Positions 41,401 to 56,169 of a stretch of 64,000 nt of DNA are shown here, in pieces (position 1 is the stretch's first letter; each line of letters starts with the position of its first letter). Position numbers and translations under genes: made by a program. Location of the stretch: the NCBI GenBank assembly GCA_034190875.2, contig CM067356.1:19921674-19985673 (forward strand), written 5' to 3'. Source of the DNA: Urechis unicinctus. Its lineage: Eukaryota > Annelida > Polychaeta > Xenopneusta > Urechidae. The notes under the pieces were generated by a model, which searched no databases, was not told where the DNA came from, and saw nothing but the letters and a program-made list of their open reading frames with translations.

Positions 41401-44400
41401 AAGCAATCGTTGTGATAGTAGTTATTTTCCCGTTTGGTAAATTGTTTTGTTATGAATTACCATTGGTCCACTTGGTTTGTTATGCTCCATCTTGCATCCT
41501 GACTGGCACAATGTCATCTACTGCTTGTGTGACAGTTTTTACTGTATCTTCTACACGGCAAAAATGGATTGGGCATTGATGTACCGATCCGGTTGAAATT
41601 GGTGAGGTAAATACCAGAAACACGATTCGTCAGAGACATGCGTGAGGTGATTCAATAGGCTACCCGCTTATCGAGTGCAAAACGGCGTTATCCAGCCCCC
41701 GAAGCACCATAAAGTGCTTTTAGGTAGAAACACCTACCATGCTCTCACCTGCTATCTGATTAGTTTCGTACTAATTGGGCCATTTTGCCTAAGCGCCAAC
41801 AAAACGATCAGTCGTATACCATTTGTTGATTACTGAGCGGTCCAGGTACCACAACAGTGTTATTTGAGTGGATGGCAGGGTTGTTGTTTAAAAAAAACAA
41901 AATTGCAGGCGAACTTTTGGATGCTGCAATGAAATGCACGTGTCTCCTTCATTAGCTTAATATCTCTTCTAAGTCGATAGTAAAATATAATCACACTGAG
42001 CAGTGTTTACCAATCAATTGGTTGATAACACGATGCGCAGCATGTTTTGGGAGTGTAAAGTCGATCATGCCCGGTTTAGAAGGTTGCTTAACAGCACTGT
42101 CAAATATCGCCGAATGGCCTGTCTGATTAGCCAACTGTTAAATTATAATGTTATTGTGATCTATATTGGCTATGATTGGGGTGCTGTAAGTTCAAGACCC
42201 CAGGTAATATAAAACTGAAACAATTTTTTATTTCTTAAACTTTATTACACTGTTGTTACAAGCTATATAAATATTAGCCTTCGGACTGGGCATTCTACTA
42301 TTCAAGTCGCGTAAACATTCACGTGTAGTTTAGTGCACGTTAAACAGAGTAATATTGATCCAACCGTTTGTATTTGATTGGGTTACTCAAGCTTTTGATG
42401 CATAAATACTTACTTAACTGCATTGTCAAGAACTCGAAATTCGTCCGGTGCTGAAAACTCTATGAATCTATAATTTTCGACCTTCTCTTCGTTGCCATTC
42501 TATCATGCTTTACAACAGTTGCAACATATTCCTATCACTTTATATAAATGGACATAACGAACAGTTTGTTCTACCACATACAGATTGCCCTGAGTTAGAT
42601 TAAACGCACAGAACGCAGCATTTGGAAAAGGACATATGATATTGAAACGCTATTTGCAGATCATCCCCTCAGTGTCGGCGAACACGTGCATAGCGCTCTA
42701 CTCGATATCAGCAGTATATTTTTTCCGAGATCGTCGACGATGGATGCAGCAAGTTTGTTGTAGGCCGGGCGATTGCACGTTTTGGCTTTCATTACATTAG
42801 AATGCAAAGAAGATTGGAACTGGAATGAATTCACATAGTTATGGTCGATGTGACATTTTCCCGTAGGCAAGAGCACTACGCATTTATAGTGACCGAGTTG
42901 CCAGAAGATATCATTGCGATCAAATTTCCCTTTTTGTTGAAATGTAGGTAATAAGAAACCGTAGAGAAATCAAACGTTTGGCCGGCGACATATGTCTCAA
43001 AAATCTACCCTGGGCAATAATCAAGCAAACATGCGAACTCGGTCGGCTCGATTTAATCATTAACAGGACTTATTATTATCATGTTCTAACACATTGATAA
43101 CCTGATACGCTCACATAGACTTGTGTAAATAGCGCGACAAATCCACACTATGCATGGATACGCCATCGTCTCATGACCAAATATTAGCAATTTACACGCT
43201 ATGACAAACTTGCTTATGTTTTCAGTGGTATAGCAGATGCCATTACCTTGTTGAGTAATGCGCACAGTTATATCTCCTGCCAACACCTAACAGTTATCCA
43301 CCTGATTAACGATGGGTTGTGATTATATTGCCTATAATTGCAACTTTTAAACCATTTTGTGGTAAAATAATATTCGAATTGTCATCTGGAATGGTTGGAG
43401 TTATTGCTTGATGAAAAACACTTTGAGCTATACTTCATCAGTTCCATTTTACGAGATAAACAAACTGTAGCTATTTGTGCTTGTCTAAAGGTTTACTAAT
43501 GAAACGTTCGATGATGGATAGAAATTGATCACGAGGTCTCAGGTTATGACTTACATACGGCCTGATGTTGCCACTCCCACCATGAATAAGAGTAAGGGCA
43601 TATATCATTGCGTGTGGTATGCACAGAACAATGTTTGAGGCACTCTGGTGTAGTGTTATCCTTAGCGTGTCATCGGCAGAGGTAACTAACTAACTGTGTC
43701 TACATTCAAGACACTCAAAACAGGAGATATTCTATCAATCCTTTTGTGTTGGTACTTTATGCCTCGGTTATGGCAATTGATAAAGAGTTAAATATTGTCG
43801 CCGTTGAAAACGTTCCTCATTATAAAAGTACGCATTTGATGTGATAATGTGCGATGATTCTGATCAAAAAGACTAGATTGAGATCGTGGAAATACCTGAT
43901 GAAGCTGTAGGGAAGTTCTAATCATGCATACGTAAATACTTATGTTGTACATGAATGTCTAATTATAAGAAGTGACACTAATTTGATCGCTTTAGGAGAA
44001 ATATGTGGCGTATACTCATGTGTAATGTTATAAATGCTTCCCTGTCAGTTTTCACAGGCTGGTCTCACCTGATATCGCCGTGGCCGCATGCTTTCCCAAT
44101 ATATGTATACGCAAAAGGCCATGATCGTTTTCGTAAGCTCACATTGAGCCGGGCGGATTCTGTTTCGATTAACTTCCTTCCAGGCCTGTCTACTCCCGCG
44201 GCCAGTGCCACTAAATCGTCGGGATTTAGTCGGAAACGAGCAGCTATCCGGTCAGCTATTCAAACATAATCAACAGGGATTGTCCCTAATGTTTACACAG
44301 AGCTGGTGTGTAATCATGGGGGAAATTGATCTCTATTTGACAACAATAGACATTATAGACCTCCTTAGCTTGGCAAGATTTGCTGCTATGCTGTCAGGAT

Positions 44401-47400
44401 AATCATGCGTCCAGTAGTCTGCTTGCATTACCCAGCGCAACTGCCAATTAAACCGACGCTTGAATTTTGCACTAACTAAATCGCCGGCTTTGAGGGAAAT
44501 GGCAATGCTCCAACCGTATTGTGCCCTGCTGTATTCACGCCAAGTAACCCACTCTAATTTACTTCCTTCGACACCTGGCACATAATGTCACGAATATCGC
44601 ACACCGGCAATGGCATATATGGCAGAAAGTTGCGAAAACCGATGGCACAATATTTCTGGCACCGAGTTGACCAAGGATATTGTTTACAAAGGTTTCTATA
44701 ACTTTAAGCAGCGTGCTGCACCTTCGCTGCTGATGACACACACCAAAGCTGTCAGATGGAATCATAGGGTCTGAATCGCCAATCGAATGCGTTAATGTCT
44801 CATGGCAAATATATTTTCGCATCCTTATTTTATATAAGATCGCCTAAAAAGCTGTTATACTTCACTCAAGAATTACAAATGTATGCATCACTGTTGGTAT
44901 TAACGATTTGGAACCATGATCATTCGTTTATATCGCTATAAACACACATTACCGATGCACACTTGTACTGCGATATACTACCAACTCTAAAAGATCCGCT
45001 AGGCATATAGACACATCAAATAAAGTGCACAGAAGCTCTATGTAATGAGATGAGAACTATGGTATGTGCTTACTTTATTCGATGCCCACTCTGTCAGTAT
45101 CGTAGACAAACAATCACTTATTTCGACTATCTTGAAAGTAAACTTTATTACTGCTTGTGTACGGACTTCAAAATCGGTTTCCTTACCTGAAGCTGATTAT
45201 CGTGGAGTATTTATTATCTACTGTGTATGAGCCCCATGATTCACGAGCTTCAAACACTTAACTGATCAAATCATAGCACGCCATGCAGTGATTCAATCAC
45301 AATTTGCGAGAAATGAAATTTACCAGGAGTTTCATTGATAACATATTTCAAATGATGTGAACTTTGAAGATCGTGCACTGTTCTCTTACCAGGTACTCTG
45401 TAAAAAGCAATGAGCTAAATTGCGCTAATTTATTCAAATGAAGAATTATTGACAGGTTGTCATGATGGGATGATATTGATCTCCAGCCGAGCAATTGTAT
45501 TTCCAATCAGTCGACCAATCTGGTTATATAATCCAATCGCGGTTTACGGTTGCCTCCTACAGCTGCACTCCGTAATCCCTTGCATGCCCTCTCGTCCTTA
45601 TTTATCTCACTGAGAAGCGGTTTCTCAGTTTAGTCTATGACAACTTTCAATTTAGTGATGGTCAGCGTGATTTTGGAATAGAAACCTTGCGTCGGGTGCC
45701 ACTATGACGGATGTACAAATAAGTCATATAAAGGCGTATTTAAGGAGGTACGTTGATTGGCAAATTCTTGTCCGTTTTAGATTTATTCGAATGTCGTGTA
45801 AGTGCGGGGGACATCGGGTACACAGTAGACCGTATTGAACCATCGCTGCGACCTCTCGTAGCACACGATGGCCATGGTTAATGCAAAGCATTATTGAACG
45901 CGTTTTTACATCTTTACTATGTTCTCAAATAGAAACACCAATTGCTCAATATTTGTGCATTAATGACGTCGGAATTTATCATGACAGGAACATTAAAAGT
46001 TCTTCTGACACTCAAAATGGGCCCCACATTTCCTGTTCTGATTCAAGCTAGTGGACATTATTATGATTAATGCTTTAACGTATTATGCTACGTTACAATC
46101 CTTAAATATGGTCCAAAAATAAGGGGGCGAGCAAAGACAAAGATTGGATTAGATTGTCGTTCATTCAGTTATTACTGTCACTAATGGCCGAAACAGGCTT
46201 CGAAAGCTTATAACAATCTTTGTAGATTGTTATGTTTAAAGATGTGTGCACAACTGCTGACACATACTTTGGACCCAATGATTGCACGTGCATGCCAATC
46301 ATACGCGCCTAATCACTTTTTTCAATCTCATCCATTGTTTTAAGCAACATACGATCGGCAACGCATGCATCGACTTAAACTAATACTGCCATAGTGCCAG
46401 TTGGTGTCACATAGGCAGAATTAGTAGGTTATTGATCGTCATATACGTCAAATAGTAAAGTTCAACATTCAAACGTCACTCATAAATGCGCATTTTATAT
46501 TTAATTGGCCGCCATATTTGATTGTAACTGTAACTGGAATACTTTCTGAAAAGAGTTTCGTGCTTACATGTTGCAGTGGTGCTAAATATATTTGATTATT
46601 AACACTTAAAAACGCACACTATATAAATTTGCCCAACCACATTAGGAATAAGACGTAAAATGGCAATTGGACACGGAAAATGTCATCAAATGTTTTTTAA
46701 TCTTTTGTCATATATCTTTGTCATGCAACTTTTATTTGTGGTGAATGTGATCTGGAATATTTTAGCTCATATAATATTTTAGCTCATATAACCCCGTTGG
46801 TTCTTTTGAAGGTATTATCACTTGAATGACCGTCTACTACCCCCACCCCTTCACCCGTCATTGGGTCTTTTGCATGCAATATGAAAGATTTTCAGACACA
46901 CGCTACAAGCACGTCTCAAATCAAGTTTCCTGTTTTATTGTGCGAAGAAAGGCTGACCTTTGTAAAACGCCATAATCATACAATTCGTGTTATTGCTGTG
47001 ATAGAGTAGTAAAGAACTTGCAAAGCAGCTGCGCAATTCATTGGACCGAATGAATTATCGATCCGAAATAGGTTAAGCCACAATATTGAAAACCAGCCGA
47101 GATTAATAAAGTCCAGATATATGACAGGTTGAAACCAATGTCTGTTATTTGGCCTTGTGTCGCATTGCAGTACCTATTTAGTCGCCGTTGTATTGGGAGA
47201 CTTTTTAACAAGGAGGTTCCACCATAGACTTGATGTGCATGTTAATTTAGAATCAGATATATAGATATATAAATACAGATATAGCCGCGATAACCGTATG
47301 AACATACAAAAACACGAGCACCCTGGTATAGATCCCATTGGGGATTGCCACATAGACCTCGCCTTGGCACCATTGTATCTGTGTCGCATTGCTGCACCTT

Positions 47401-49149
47401 TTATACATGAATGTATTGAGTATTTGTTAACACGAATGACATACAGATAGATAAACTTTACCGCATTATTTGGCCAAGTTATGATTCATAGGTATCCCGT
47501 TGCTTTTGGACATCGGGGGATGGGTAGCTCAACATGGGACAGTAATGTTGTATAACTATTAAACGCAGTCGGCCAGTGACCTTGCAATGTTGGCTTCAGA
47601 CTTTTCATATATTGGTGCTGAATGAAACATTTGCAATTGCTCTGAATCGAGGTTAGTTGTTTTCACGTTGTATTCAGGTTGATATATTGCATCATTGTCT
47701 ATGCGGCGCACCAAGATTGTTGTGAATCAAGCATTAGGTGGGCATTTTTTAGTTATGGATCAGCATTTCACTTGTATGTGCAGTGTAAGCGTAATGAGTT
47801 CCTATGCCGGGCTCCTCCGTTCACTTACACGCGAATGAGTTGTATAAAAGCTTCAGTAAAATCGAGGGTCAGTCATGTAATCCTCGATGTATTGGGGCGA
47901 TGTTGCAGCACAGTGTTTGGTTGGCACACGGCCCAGGCGCCTTTACATCGAGATAGTACTTACTGTCACTCGATAATGAATGTGTTTGAACGTAACCTCA
48001 GGTGTCCTTCTTCTCACCCACACTGCAATACCCTGTATGGACCTCGATGTCGCAGCTAACGCATTGTACTATCATATATCGCCAGGTTAACAAATATTCA
48101 TATATGGTATGGGCGTCAATTTCATATGGCCAAGATATAAAAATTTAAAACTGGCAGTGGCTTTGACGATTATGAGTATACCCGTATTCAGCATGTACTT
48201 GCTGCTGCCGACTCTCCTGATGATGCTGCTCTCACTTGAATCAAGACGATTATGATGTTGAAGAGTATGATAGAGATGATAATGACGATAGCGATGATGA
48301 CACTCGTGAAGAATGCGAAAATTAATAGGATTTCATCGCAACGTCTTGCTGCATATAATGCGATAGGCATTGAACAGATTGACTTCGGGGCTGAACATAC
48401 TATCCAATTATTTGATATTAATTGAATATTTGATTGCATCTGTGAATAGAGCTATGTTGATGTTAGAATTAATTTGATCTACGTGTCTGTCATATCTATT
48501 GACTATACACTATTGTGGCGGGAAAACACAGCGTAACATTGTTCCGACCAAATCGACGATGTTCCTATGCACAAGAAATAGCTTTGGTAGACACAGTAGG
48601 TGAGACGCATTCAATGCATCCCCTCACATAATAGTCAGTATAATATATGACTATTATCATACTTCTCGCCGTTTGCATAGTCTGATACGATTTGCATTGT
48701 CCGATACGTTCAACCGGATTTTGTTGCTGAATGTGGAATAATACTGATGGTGCTTGTTATAACAACGACGTCTTTCCGTCAACCTTCAGGTATCCACATA
48801 GAGACAGACATCCGTGTTCTTCTGAGGTCGACTGTTTATATGCCGTTGTTATTTGCCTTACGTCCTGCAGTAAAGGCGAACTAGCATGAGCAACTTGTTT
48901 GTGTCGGAAAACGTTTGTGTAGCAGCTACAAATGAACACAAACCGATATTGGTTGGTTAACACGCTAACAGGTCTGTAGTGTACTATTCTGCTTGCGATA
49001 ATGCTTTTGTGGGTTAACGTCTACTACTCGATGAAAACCAGTTGATGGCTCGCTGATTCATCTCAGTGCATTTTACTGAGCCCGCATCGCGTTATGAGTC
49101 GCATTCTGCTAGTGTTAACCCATGTTAAGGGATAATATGCTGAGAAATA
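35431..49149. other. Long stretch with no recognisable gene
   Basis: I found no protein family, RNA gene or high-copy repeat in these 13.7 kb. A tandem duplication of about 20 bp (AATATTTTAGCTCATATA twice) occurs near 46755-46795. Frames of 82 codons (44333-44581, minus), 99 codons (39230-39529, plus) and 126 codons (47679-48059, plus) match nothing I know. Segments around 44000-44700 are somewhat more GC-rich than their surroundings. Confidence 0.5.
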
Positions 49150-49410
49150 AATTCTGTGAATATTCGGATCTCTGTGATGTGGATTGAGCATGTCCTAGCA
49201 AACGAATAGAGTAAATGGCATGCCACTGTGACGACGCTGTACACCTAAACGCTTATTTTTAGGCTTTCCAAATAGATGACTTGAAGTCCGTGCACAGTGA
49301 GACACTTTCAAGCATTAGCTTAAACCAGACCATCAAATGCAGAAAATAACTTCTTACAGGCAATACCTTACCGAGATGGAACTCACTAGCTACTCATTCG
49401 GCCTTATCCA
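49150..49410 (+). repeat. Duplicated block, partner at 54490-54735
   Basis: Shared text includes AATGGCATGCCA(C/T)TGTGA and ACAGGCAATACSTTACCGAG (S stands for C or G), then ATGGAACTCA. Both copies are on the same strand. Confidence 0.8.
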
Positions 49411-51664
49411 AAGCAACTGCCGAGGTGGACTATGTCAATTGACACTTTGTTCCTCTTCAATGTATGATTTATACAACAGATACTACTTTCATCATGGTCA
49501 TACTCGCAATCATCTGAACTACACGGAGAATAATATTATGACATAACCTAATGTAACTCGATAATTCGGCTATCCCGCTATGATAACAATTGTGGTGTTA
49601 GTAACGTAGGCTTCAATGATAAACGGAATTGTTAGCAGTTGTAGGAGGTAATCAATGTCTGGGACCTAAGAATTGCACCGGCTGCGTCATAAACACTTTT
49701 TGTACTTCAGGGGAATTCTGCGATGAATGAAATCAGCATATCCATAAAGGATGAGCCATATCCGGTGAATAGAGAGATAAGCGGAAGACTAGGAGCGTGA
49801 CGTATATGATAGTTGCATTACACATGACAAAGCCGCAGTAGTATGAAATTAAACTCATGCCAGTCATCCAACCGGTTGTTGTTTGTATATGGTATGTATA
49901 GAACATCAGCATATAACAATAAGGTAGGCCCAGGTAAAATACGACGTGCTAAGGCTGGACAGTTAGAAATATGAACCTCGATATAACGCACACTATGGCA
50001 GATGCTTGAATCAGTAGGTGTCACGTGCAGTGTAAACTATAAACATAAATTGTTTCTGTAAACATGTTCCCCACAATATAAACATAATTTCCACATATGC
50101 GGTTGCGAATGAAATAACGCCCGGAGTTCAGCTGTTCAGCTATATCCAAGCATTCCCTGCGCACAATGCAATCCCTTAACCATCAACAGCTGACCCAGTG
50201 AAGCAAGCGCCTTGCCAATGGTTCGGATTGCTTTCGTAACTGTACTGTTATGTTTTCAGCTAACGGGCAAATGTCTCCGTCAGCAAAATATAAAGCGTCG
50301 ATATATGCAATGCCATGATCGCTTTTGTAATACAACCGAGCCGAACGGATCCCTTGTGGTCGGCGTCCATTAAAACCCTTTCGCTCGCTTGCGCACTTGT
50401 GTTGATTCTTTGTCATCTAGTTTATAAATGAATGGTTCCTTAGTCCCATGTTAGTGATCCCAGCTAATATCAAAGCTGATTGTTCCTAGAGATTGGGAAC
50501 GCACGAGAAAGGTAACAAAACGGGAAGTTTTTAACACAAAGAGGATGCGGTTATTTTTAATCAGGTCAAAATTTATTTATTACCAACATAAGAATGCACT
50601 TCATTTGAGATTTGTGTCTGAATTAAGACAGATGGTGCTACGTGGAGACGATCGTGAGTTTCATATGTTTCATCGGTTGTTGGTTAACTCCTCAGTGATA
50701 ACGAGAAAATAAGAAAACAAACTAGAATATCATTGCTGCTTTGATCTCACACTAAGGTCAAAGTCCTCTAAATGTGGAAATCTAAAATCAACAACATTTT
50801 GTAGCTTAATTCAATTGCAAACTTCTCTGGGATATATCGTGTTGTAAAAAGTTGATGCGTTTCCCGAGTCTCTCTGGTCGAAAATCGTGGTATTAGTCCA
50901 CATTTGAGGCACATTTACAAATAATATTCCATCCGCTTTTGAATCGTTGATAATCGTTCAGTGGCAATACAAATTGGGTCGAATGTTGTCAGTGATATCA
51001 TTAGTTGCTTTGTAAAATTTCCGTAATAGCACCTCAGTCAGTTACTATTTTAACTTATGGCGTTCCCGATTGGTGATTGTCCCGTTATGAATGTGCTGCC
51101 TATATTCGAGGCAGACAAAAAACATAAAGTGCTTGTGAAATAAGACGAGCATAATTCACAATTTGTATGTATTGTCGCCAAAGTGCAACGTACATAGCAG
51201 TGTTATATGAGGTGCGAGAATAAATAGCAGCCAATCAGCTCTTTATAATCGCCACACGCAACTCATTTAGGAACTGATTGACAAATGCTAGTTACGCTTA
51301 GGAAAAAATTTGAACAATATGATATTGAAAACGTGTAGCAAAAGTAATCATATCGGTATTCATTTAGACAACAGTTAACCCTTTATGGCAATAGCAGCAG
51401 CAAACGAGCACAGCCCTTAAGTATTAAAGCAGGTTTCTAGCGACACCATTTGCGATCAATTCGGGATGATAATAGCATTCAATGTTTTAAATGATCCGTG
51501 GCAATAGTTTAATTCACCAAATTTTAATCAACCAAACGGATCGGAACGTCAGTTCTACCTAATCATGAGTTATCCAAACGGATTTTGCAGCATTGATATC
51601 TCCTATCTAGCTACCTGCTATCGTAAATATACCGATCATTATGCCAGGTTTATTAGCTTATAAC
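49411..51664. other. No recognisable gene
   Basis: AT-rich sequence with no repeat partner that I can see and no recognisable protein. Confidence 0.45.
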
Positions 51665-53260
51665 ACTTTTGGTATCATGATTAATCTCTGGATGCACCAT
51701 TCATCATTGTTATGGATCAACGCATAACAATGTGTGTAATCGTTTGAGTCGAGCAAGGAATATAAAGAAGCATCGTATCATGCCGATGTGATTTAAATAA
51801 TGACTGGAAGGCTAATCAGTTTTGCAAATGGTTATTTGAACGAACATATTATCGTCGGCGCTTTCATGTGGAGGAAATCCAGGTCATACCGCTTATGTGT
51901 CAAAGCACGCACAATCTGCGCAATCCAACGTTCTCATGAAGTGATGCAACCCATGGCAGTGGACAATGGCATGGCAAATAAAAAAATCGAACGAACCACT
52001 TCAAGGAGTGCCAAATAAGAGATTGATTGCCGCATAAATCCAGCCAAAATGTGATTGTCGCGTGGTTAATAGAATGGATAACATTGGAACAACTGTTATG
52101 GCTCCCTATGGAGGATAGAGGCTGTTTCTGTTACAAATATATGATAGTTCTATACGGTGGTTTGGTCAGATCTGTTACCATTCCATGCATACAACTCATA
52201 TAACCTCTGCTATATTTGCATCGATATAGTCATATATTATATGCCTATATCAGACATGTATGTGATTGATATTGCTGTCACAATTATTAATTTGAGAGCT
52301 CATCTCATGCGAAGGGATGTTGCTAAATGTTTAAAGCAAGTGTTAACTGTGTTTATGCAGTCGGTATGCAAGTACCGTGTTATATTAACAAACAAGCCGT
52401 AGGACGCATATGATGTTAGACAAGGAGTGTATACTTACTAGTGCGTTCATTAACGTCCTCTGCTTCACTGGTTCCGAAGAGCAATCCTCGTTGCAATATA
52501 CAGATACGCTGCAACCTTGAAGGCTCGTCATAATTTGATAGTCCTTATTTTATTATTTAGAGCTGAGTTAATCAACACGGTTGCAAATGTTGTTAGTCGC
52601 TGGAGATTCATGCTGTCGTACAGTCGGCAATGTCTATTTGCAATATCTAATTTGTGTTTATCAGGCGTATTTCTTCATAATAACGTTAAAGTGTTATTTC
52701 AACCGCAATCAGACAACTCTATATTATGCGAGGCGCATGATTGTGGAAAACAACCAATTGGTGCTGTAAAACAGTGTACAACTAGTCCTGCTGACCTACT
52801 GCATGAAAATATACTATCATTATTCCTTGACAACTTTGCCCGTCATTACAAGAGAGAACGACTATTTATCATAATATGTCAATGAAGACGCCTTCTCATG
52901 GTGCTAATATGCTAAGACTGCGTTAAGGTATTTGTTAAGGAGCTGAATTTGCCAAACCCGTCTTGTGTAAGTGAGATCAGAATTGTATGTCAATACTGAA
53001 TACTCTACGGTGCCTGTAGGAGCATGTTTTTATCTATGCATGTTTTATATATGTATGGTGCCTGTATGCTAGGACTGCTTTAAGCTATTTGTTAAGGAGC
53101 TAAATTTACTAAACTAGTTTTGGTTGAGTGAGGTCAGAATCGTGAGCAGTGAAACGTGCTCAAGTGGAGTAGCGATCGGCTTTGCCAATGGCAAAACCGG
53201 CGTTGGATGTGTCAATACTTAATGCTCTACGTTGCCTGTAGGAGCATGTTTTTTTTATTT
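51665..53260 (+). repeat. Block Q', with a local tandem duplication at its end
   Basis: Collinear with 31040-32440. The end is partly duplicated: 52900-53040 and 53058-53260 both contain 'TATTTGTTAAGGAGCT' and 'GCCTGTAGGAGCATGTTTTT'. The first of these two copies lacks the middle part that the second shares with 32280-32380. Confidence 0.85.
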
Positions 53261-53323
53261 AATCCCTTGTGTAGCCGATAGTTCATCAATAATAATCTTT
53301 GGTGTTTGGCGAGTTATCATTAT

Positions 53324-53890
<567 letters not shown>

Positions 53891-53981
<91 letters not shown>
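53891..53981. repeat. (TA)n microsatellite
   Basis: TA repeat with one GTATA interruption, immediately left of a palindromic module. Confidence 0.97.
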
Positions 53982-53983
<2 letters not shown>

Positions 53984-54019
53984 TACGAACGCGTTTGTCC
54001 ACTGAAGGTCGCGTTCGTG

Positions 54020-54020
<1 letters not shown>
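53982..54020. repeat. Palindromic GC-containing module between two TA tracts
   Basis: GTACGAACGCG and CGCGTTCGTGC face each other, with 10 of 11 positions complementary, around the spacer TTTGTCCACTGAAGGT. A relative, with the same spacer text GTTTG(C)CCACTAAAGGTCGCG, lies at 20757-20804, also against a TA tract. Confidence 0.75.
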
Positions 54021-54095
<75 letters not shown>

Positions 54096-54139
54096 TATAT
54101 GTATATGTATATATATATGTATGTATATATATATAATCC

Positions 54140-54173
<34 letters not shown>

Positions 54174-54175
54174 GG
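54021..54175. repeat. (TA)n tract ending in a 38-nt perfect palindrome
   Basis: A TA repeat with GTA interruptions is followed at 54138-54175 by CCCGA-(TA)n-TCGGG, which is fully self-complementary. Confidence 0.9.
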
Positions 54176-54475
54176 CTGATTTGAGGAATTTAGATGTAAA
54201 TACAATGTGGGAAGATCGATACAGCTTAATAAATTGAAAAACATCAATGCGAACCTTATAATATCAAACCGAGTACAGTATGTCCAATAACACACTTTTC
54301 AAATGATACAACCAGCAGTAAAGTCTGTACGCTTACAGATATGAGAATAGCATGCTCTCCCGCAAGTGATAACTTTGTTCGCGATTATTTATTACGCAAT
54401 TTCTTCTTTTAATTTCAGACAATACCCCAAATAATTAACTGTGTGCTTTTCTGAACTAAATATTTGTCAGATATA
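54176..54475 (+). repeat. Duplicated block, partner at 21890-22235
   Basis: Same orientation as its partner. It begins at GATTTGAGGAATTTAGATGT, directly after the palindromic TA tract. Confidence 0.85.
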
Positions 54476-54489
54476 AATGGTAGTTCTAG

Positions 54490-54735
54490 CTATCAGCCAA
54501 CCTATTAATGTGACATTGAAGGCGCATGACCGTGAAAGCGAATACATTCAATGGCATGCCATTGTGAAGGCGTTGTACATTTCAACATACAATGCAAGAC
54601 TTTCCCAATAGCTGACTTGAAACAGGTGCACAGAGGTACATCATTGAGCAATTGCCAAAACTAAACGTTCGAATAAAACTTTTCAGCTCACAGGCAATAC
54701 GTTACCGAGATGGAACTCATTAGTTTTAGCAACGA
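54490..54735 (+). repeat. Duplicated block, partner at 49150-49410
   Basis: Diverged copy in the same orientation, with several indels. No gene. Confidence 0.8.
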
Positions 54736-56169
54736 GGCGTTTGCCCCTCAATCACTCTGCTGTCAGTGTGCAGCAGTTGCAGCACGAACAGCTGTCGACC
54801 ATTCACTAATAAGTATCTAGCATTTAAGTGATTGCTTCTTCCTAGGAAACCATATTTTCATATTTGTTGGAATATAAAGGTATTACACAAGAAAAACCAA
54901 AGCGCGATAAAATATGTGTCTATGCATGCCAGCTGTGTTAAGTTAAGCAACGCTTACACGGGGAGAATATGATTCGACAAAGCCAGATATTGAGAATGTG
55001 CAAAGTCGTTTTTATATGAAAACAAATATGCAGCTGCTTCGTTTACAAAATATTTGGCCGGCTGCCTACAGTGAATGCATGGACGTACTTGTTTGTATGT
55101 AGGTGGGTGTGGGGGCTGGCTTTGAGTGATGGGGTGGAGGGGGTGGGGAGGTGTTGTTGAGTTGCTTAATACATGACTATCCTTACCATTTGCACGAAAT
55201 GAGAGCATTATATATCATCTAAATCGTTTGTACGATTGATGGACAATGATCGCAATCCTGTCAGCCTACGTACCTCATTGTCTCCATGACGACCATACGT
55301 GACAGACATACGTGATTGGCAGGTAGATTGAACTGGATTCAAATAACGTTGAATCTCTGATTCTCTTTGCCGATTGGCAGTATATCATGATAAGACCAGA
55401 ATTGTGTAATATTATCATGTCTCATAGGATATGGACCAAAGTGATGTGATTTCAATTAATCCCTAGCTTGTGGATGTCATATGACATTCTGACTCGATTG
55501 CTGTTTGTTGCTAAGAGATATTCTTTCAAGAGAGCAGAAATAGCATCCAGCGCTAAAAGCAATTCGACAGAAATAAGACAGGGCGATACGGGAAACAATC
55601 TGAGCATCGCTATGCCATTTGCCTATACTCATTTGATTGTGGTGATATCACTACCTAAACAAACAACGACAGGCAATAAATACCTGTCACTAAGAGTACC
55701 GATAATTAAAAGGGAACCACACTGATACCGTCTGTTCACAGAGTTGAACGTGATTCCGCCCTCGTATGACGTACTCGTCTTTGTCCGCGTCAGTAAAAAG
55801 TAACTCGGAGCTTGACGAGAATACCATATGGCACTTTTGAGCTTATGTGTTCGTTGTTCCCTCGCGCTGTCCTTGCAAGCACCTCGTTTACACCGTACGC
55901 TGCATTGTATTAGAAATTTGTGCAACTAGAATATTCCATCTACGATTACTGCCTTTGAGACAATTATATCGTAAATGCTGCCAATTATGCGTATTCTTCA
56001 ACAAAGATTCGACTTGCCAAAAGTATCGACATATTGCCAAAATATATCGGAATTGTTTATTTAAGAAGTAATTCGCTGAACAATTCATAGACAATTGGCA
56101 TGCTAAATTAATATTAGTTGATACAAGAAAACCAACTCGGTTGTCTAACCCTATTTGTTAGTTCTTTAC
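54736..56169. other. No recognisable gene; G-rich tract at 55102-55152
   Basis: The stretch contains a G-rich run with G3, G5, G4, G5 and G4 blocks. The short frames at 55468-55725 (plus) and 55629-55925 (minus) overlap antisense and match nothing I know. Confidence 0.5.

Noticed and set aside
44333-44581. An 82-codon minus-strand frame in a slightly GC-richer patch, with a Trp-rich, integrase-tail-like look
   Set aside because: The resemblance is only compositional; no catalytic motif or terminal repeats were found nearby.
47679-48059. A 126-codon frame
   Set aside because: Scattered Cys/His/Ser content with no domain pattern and no conserved partner.
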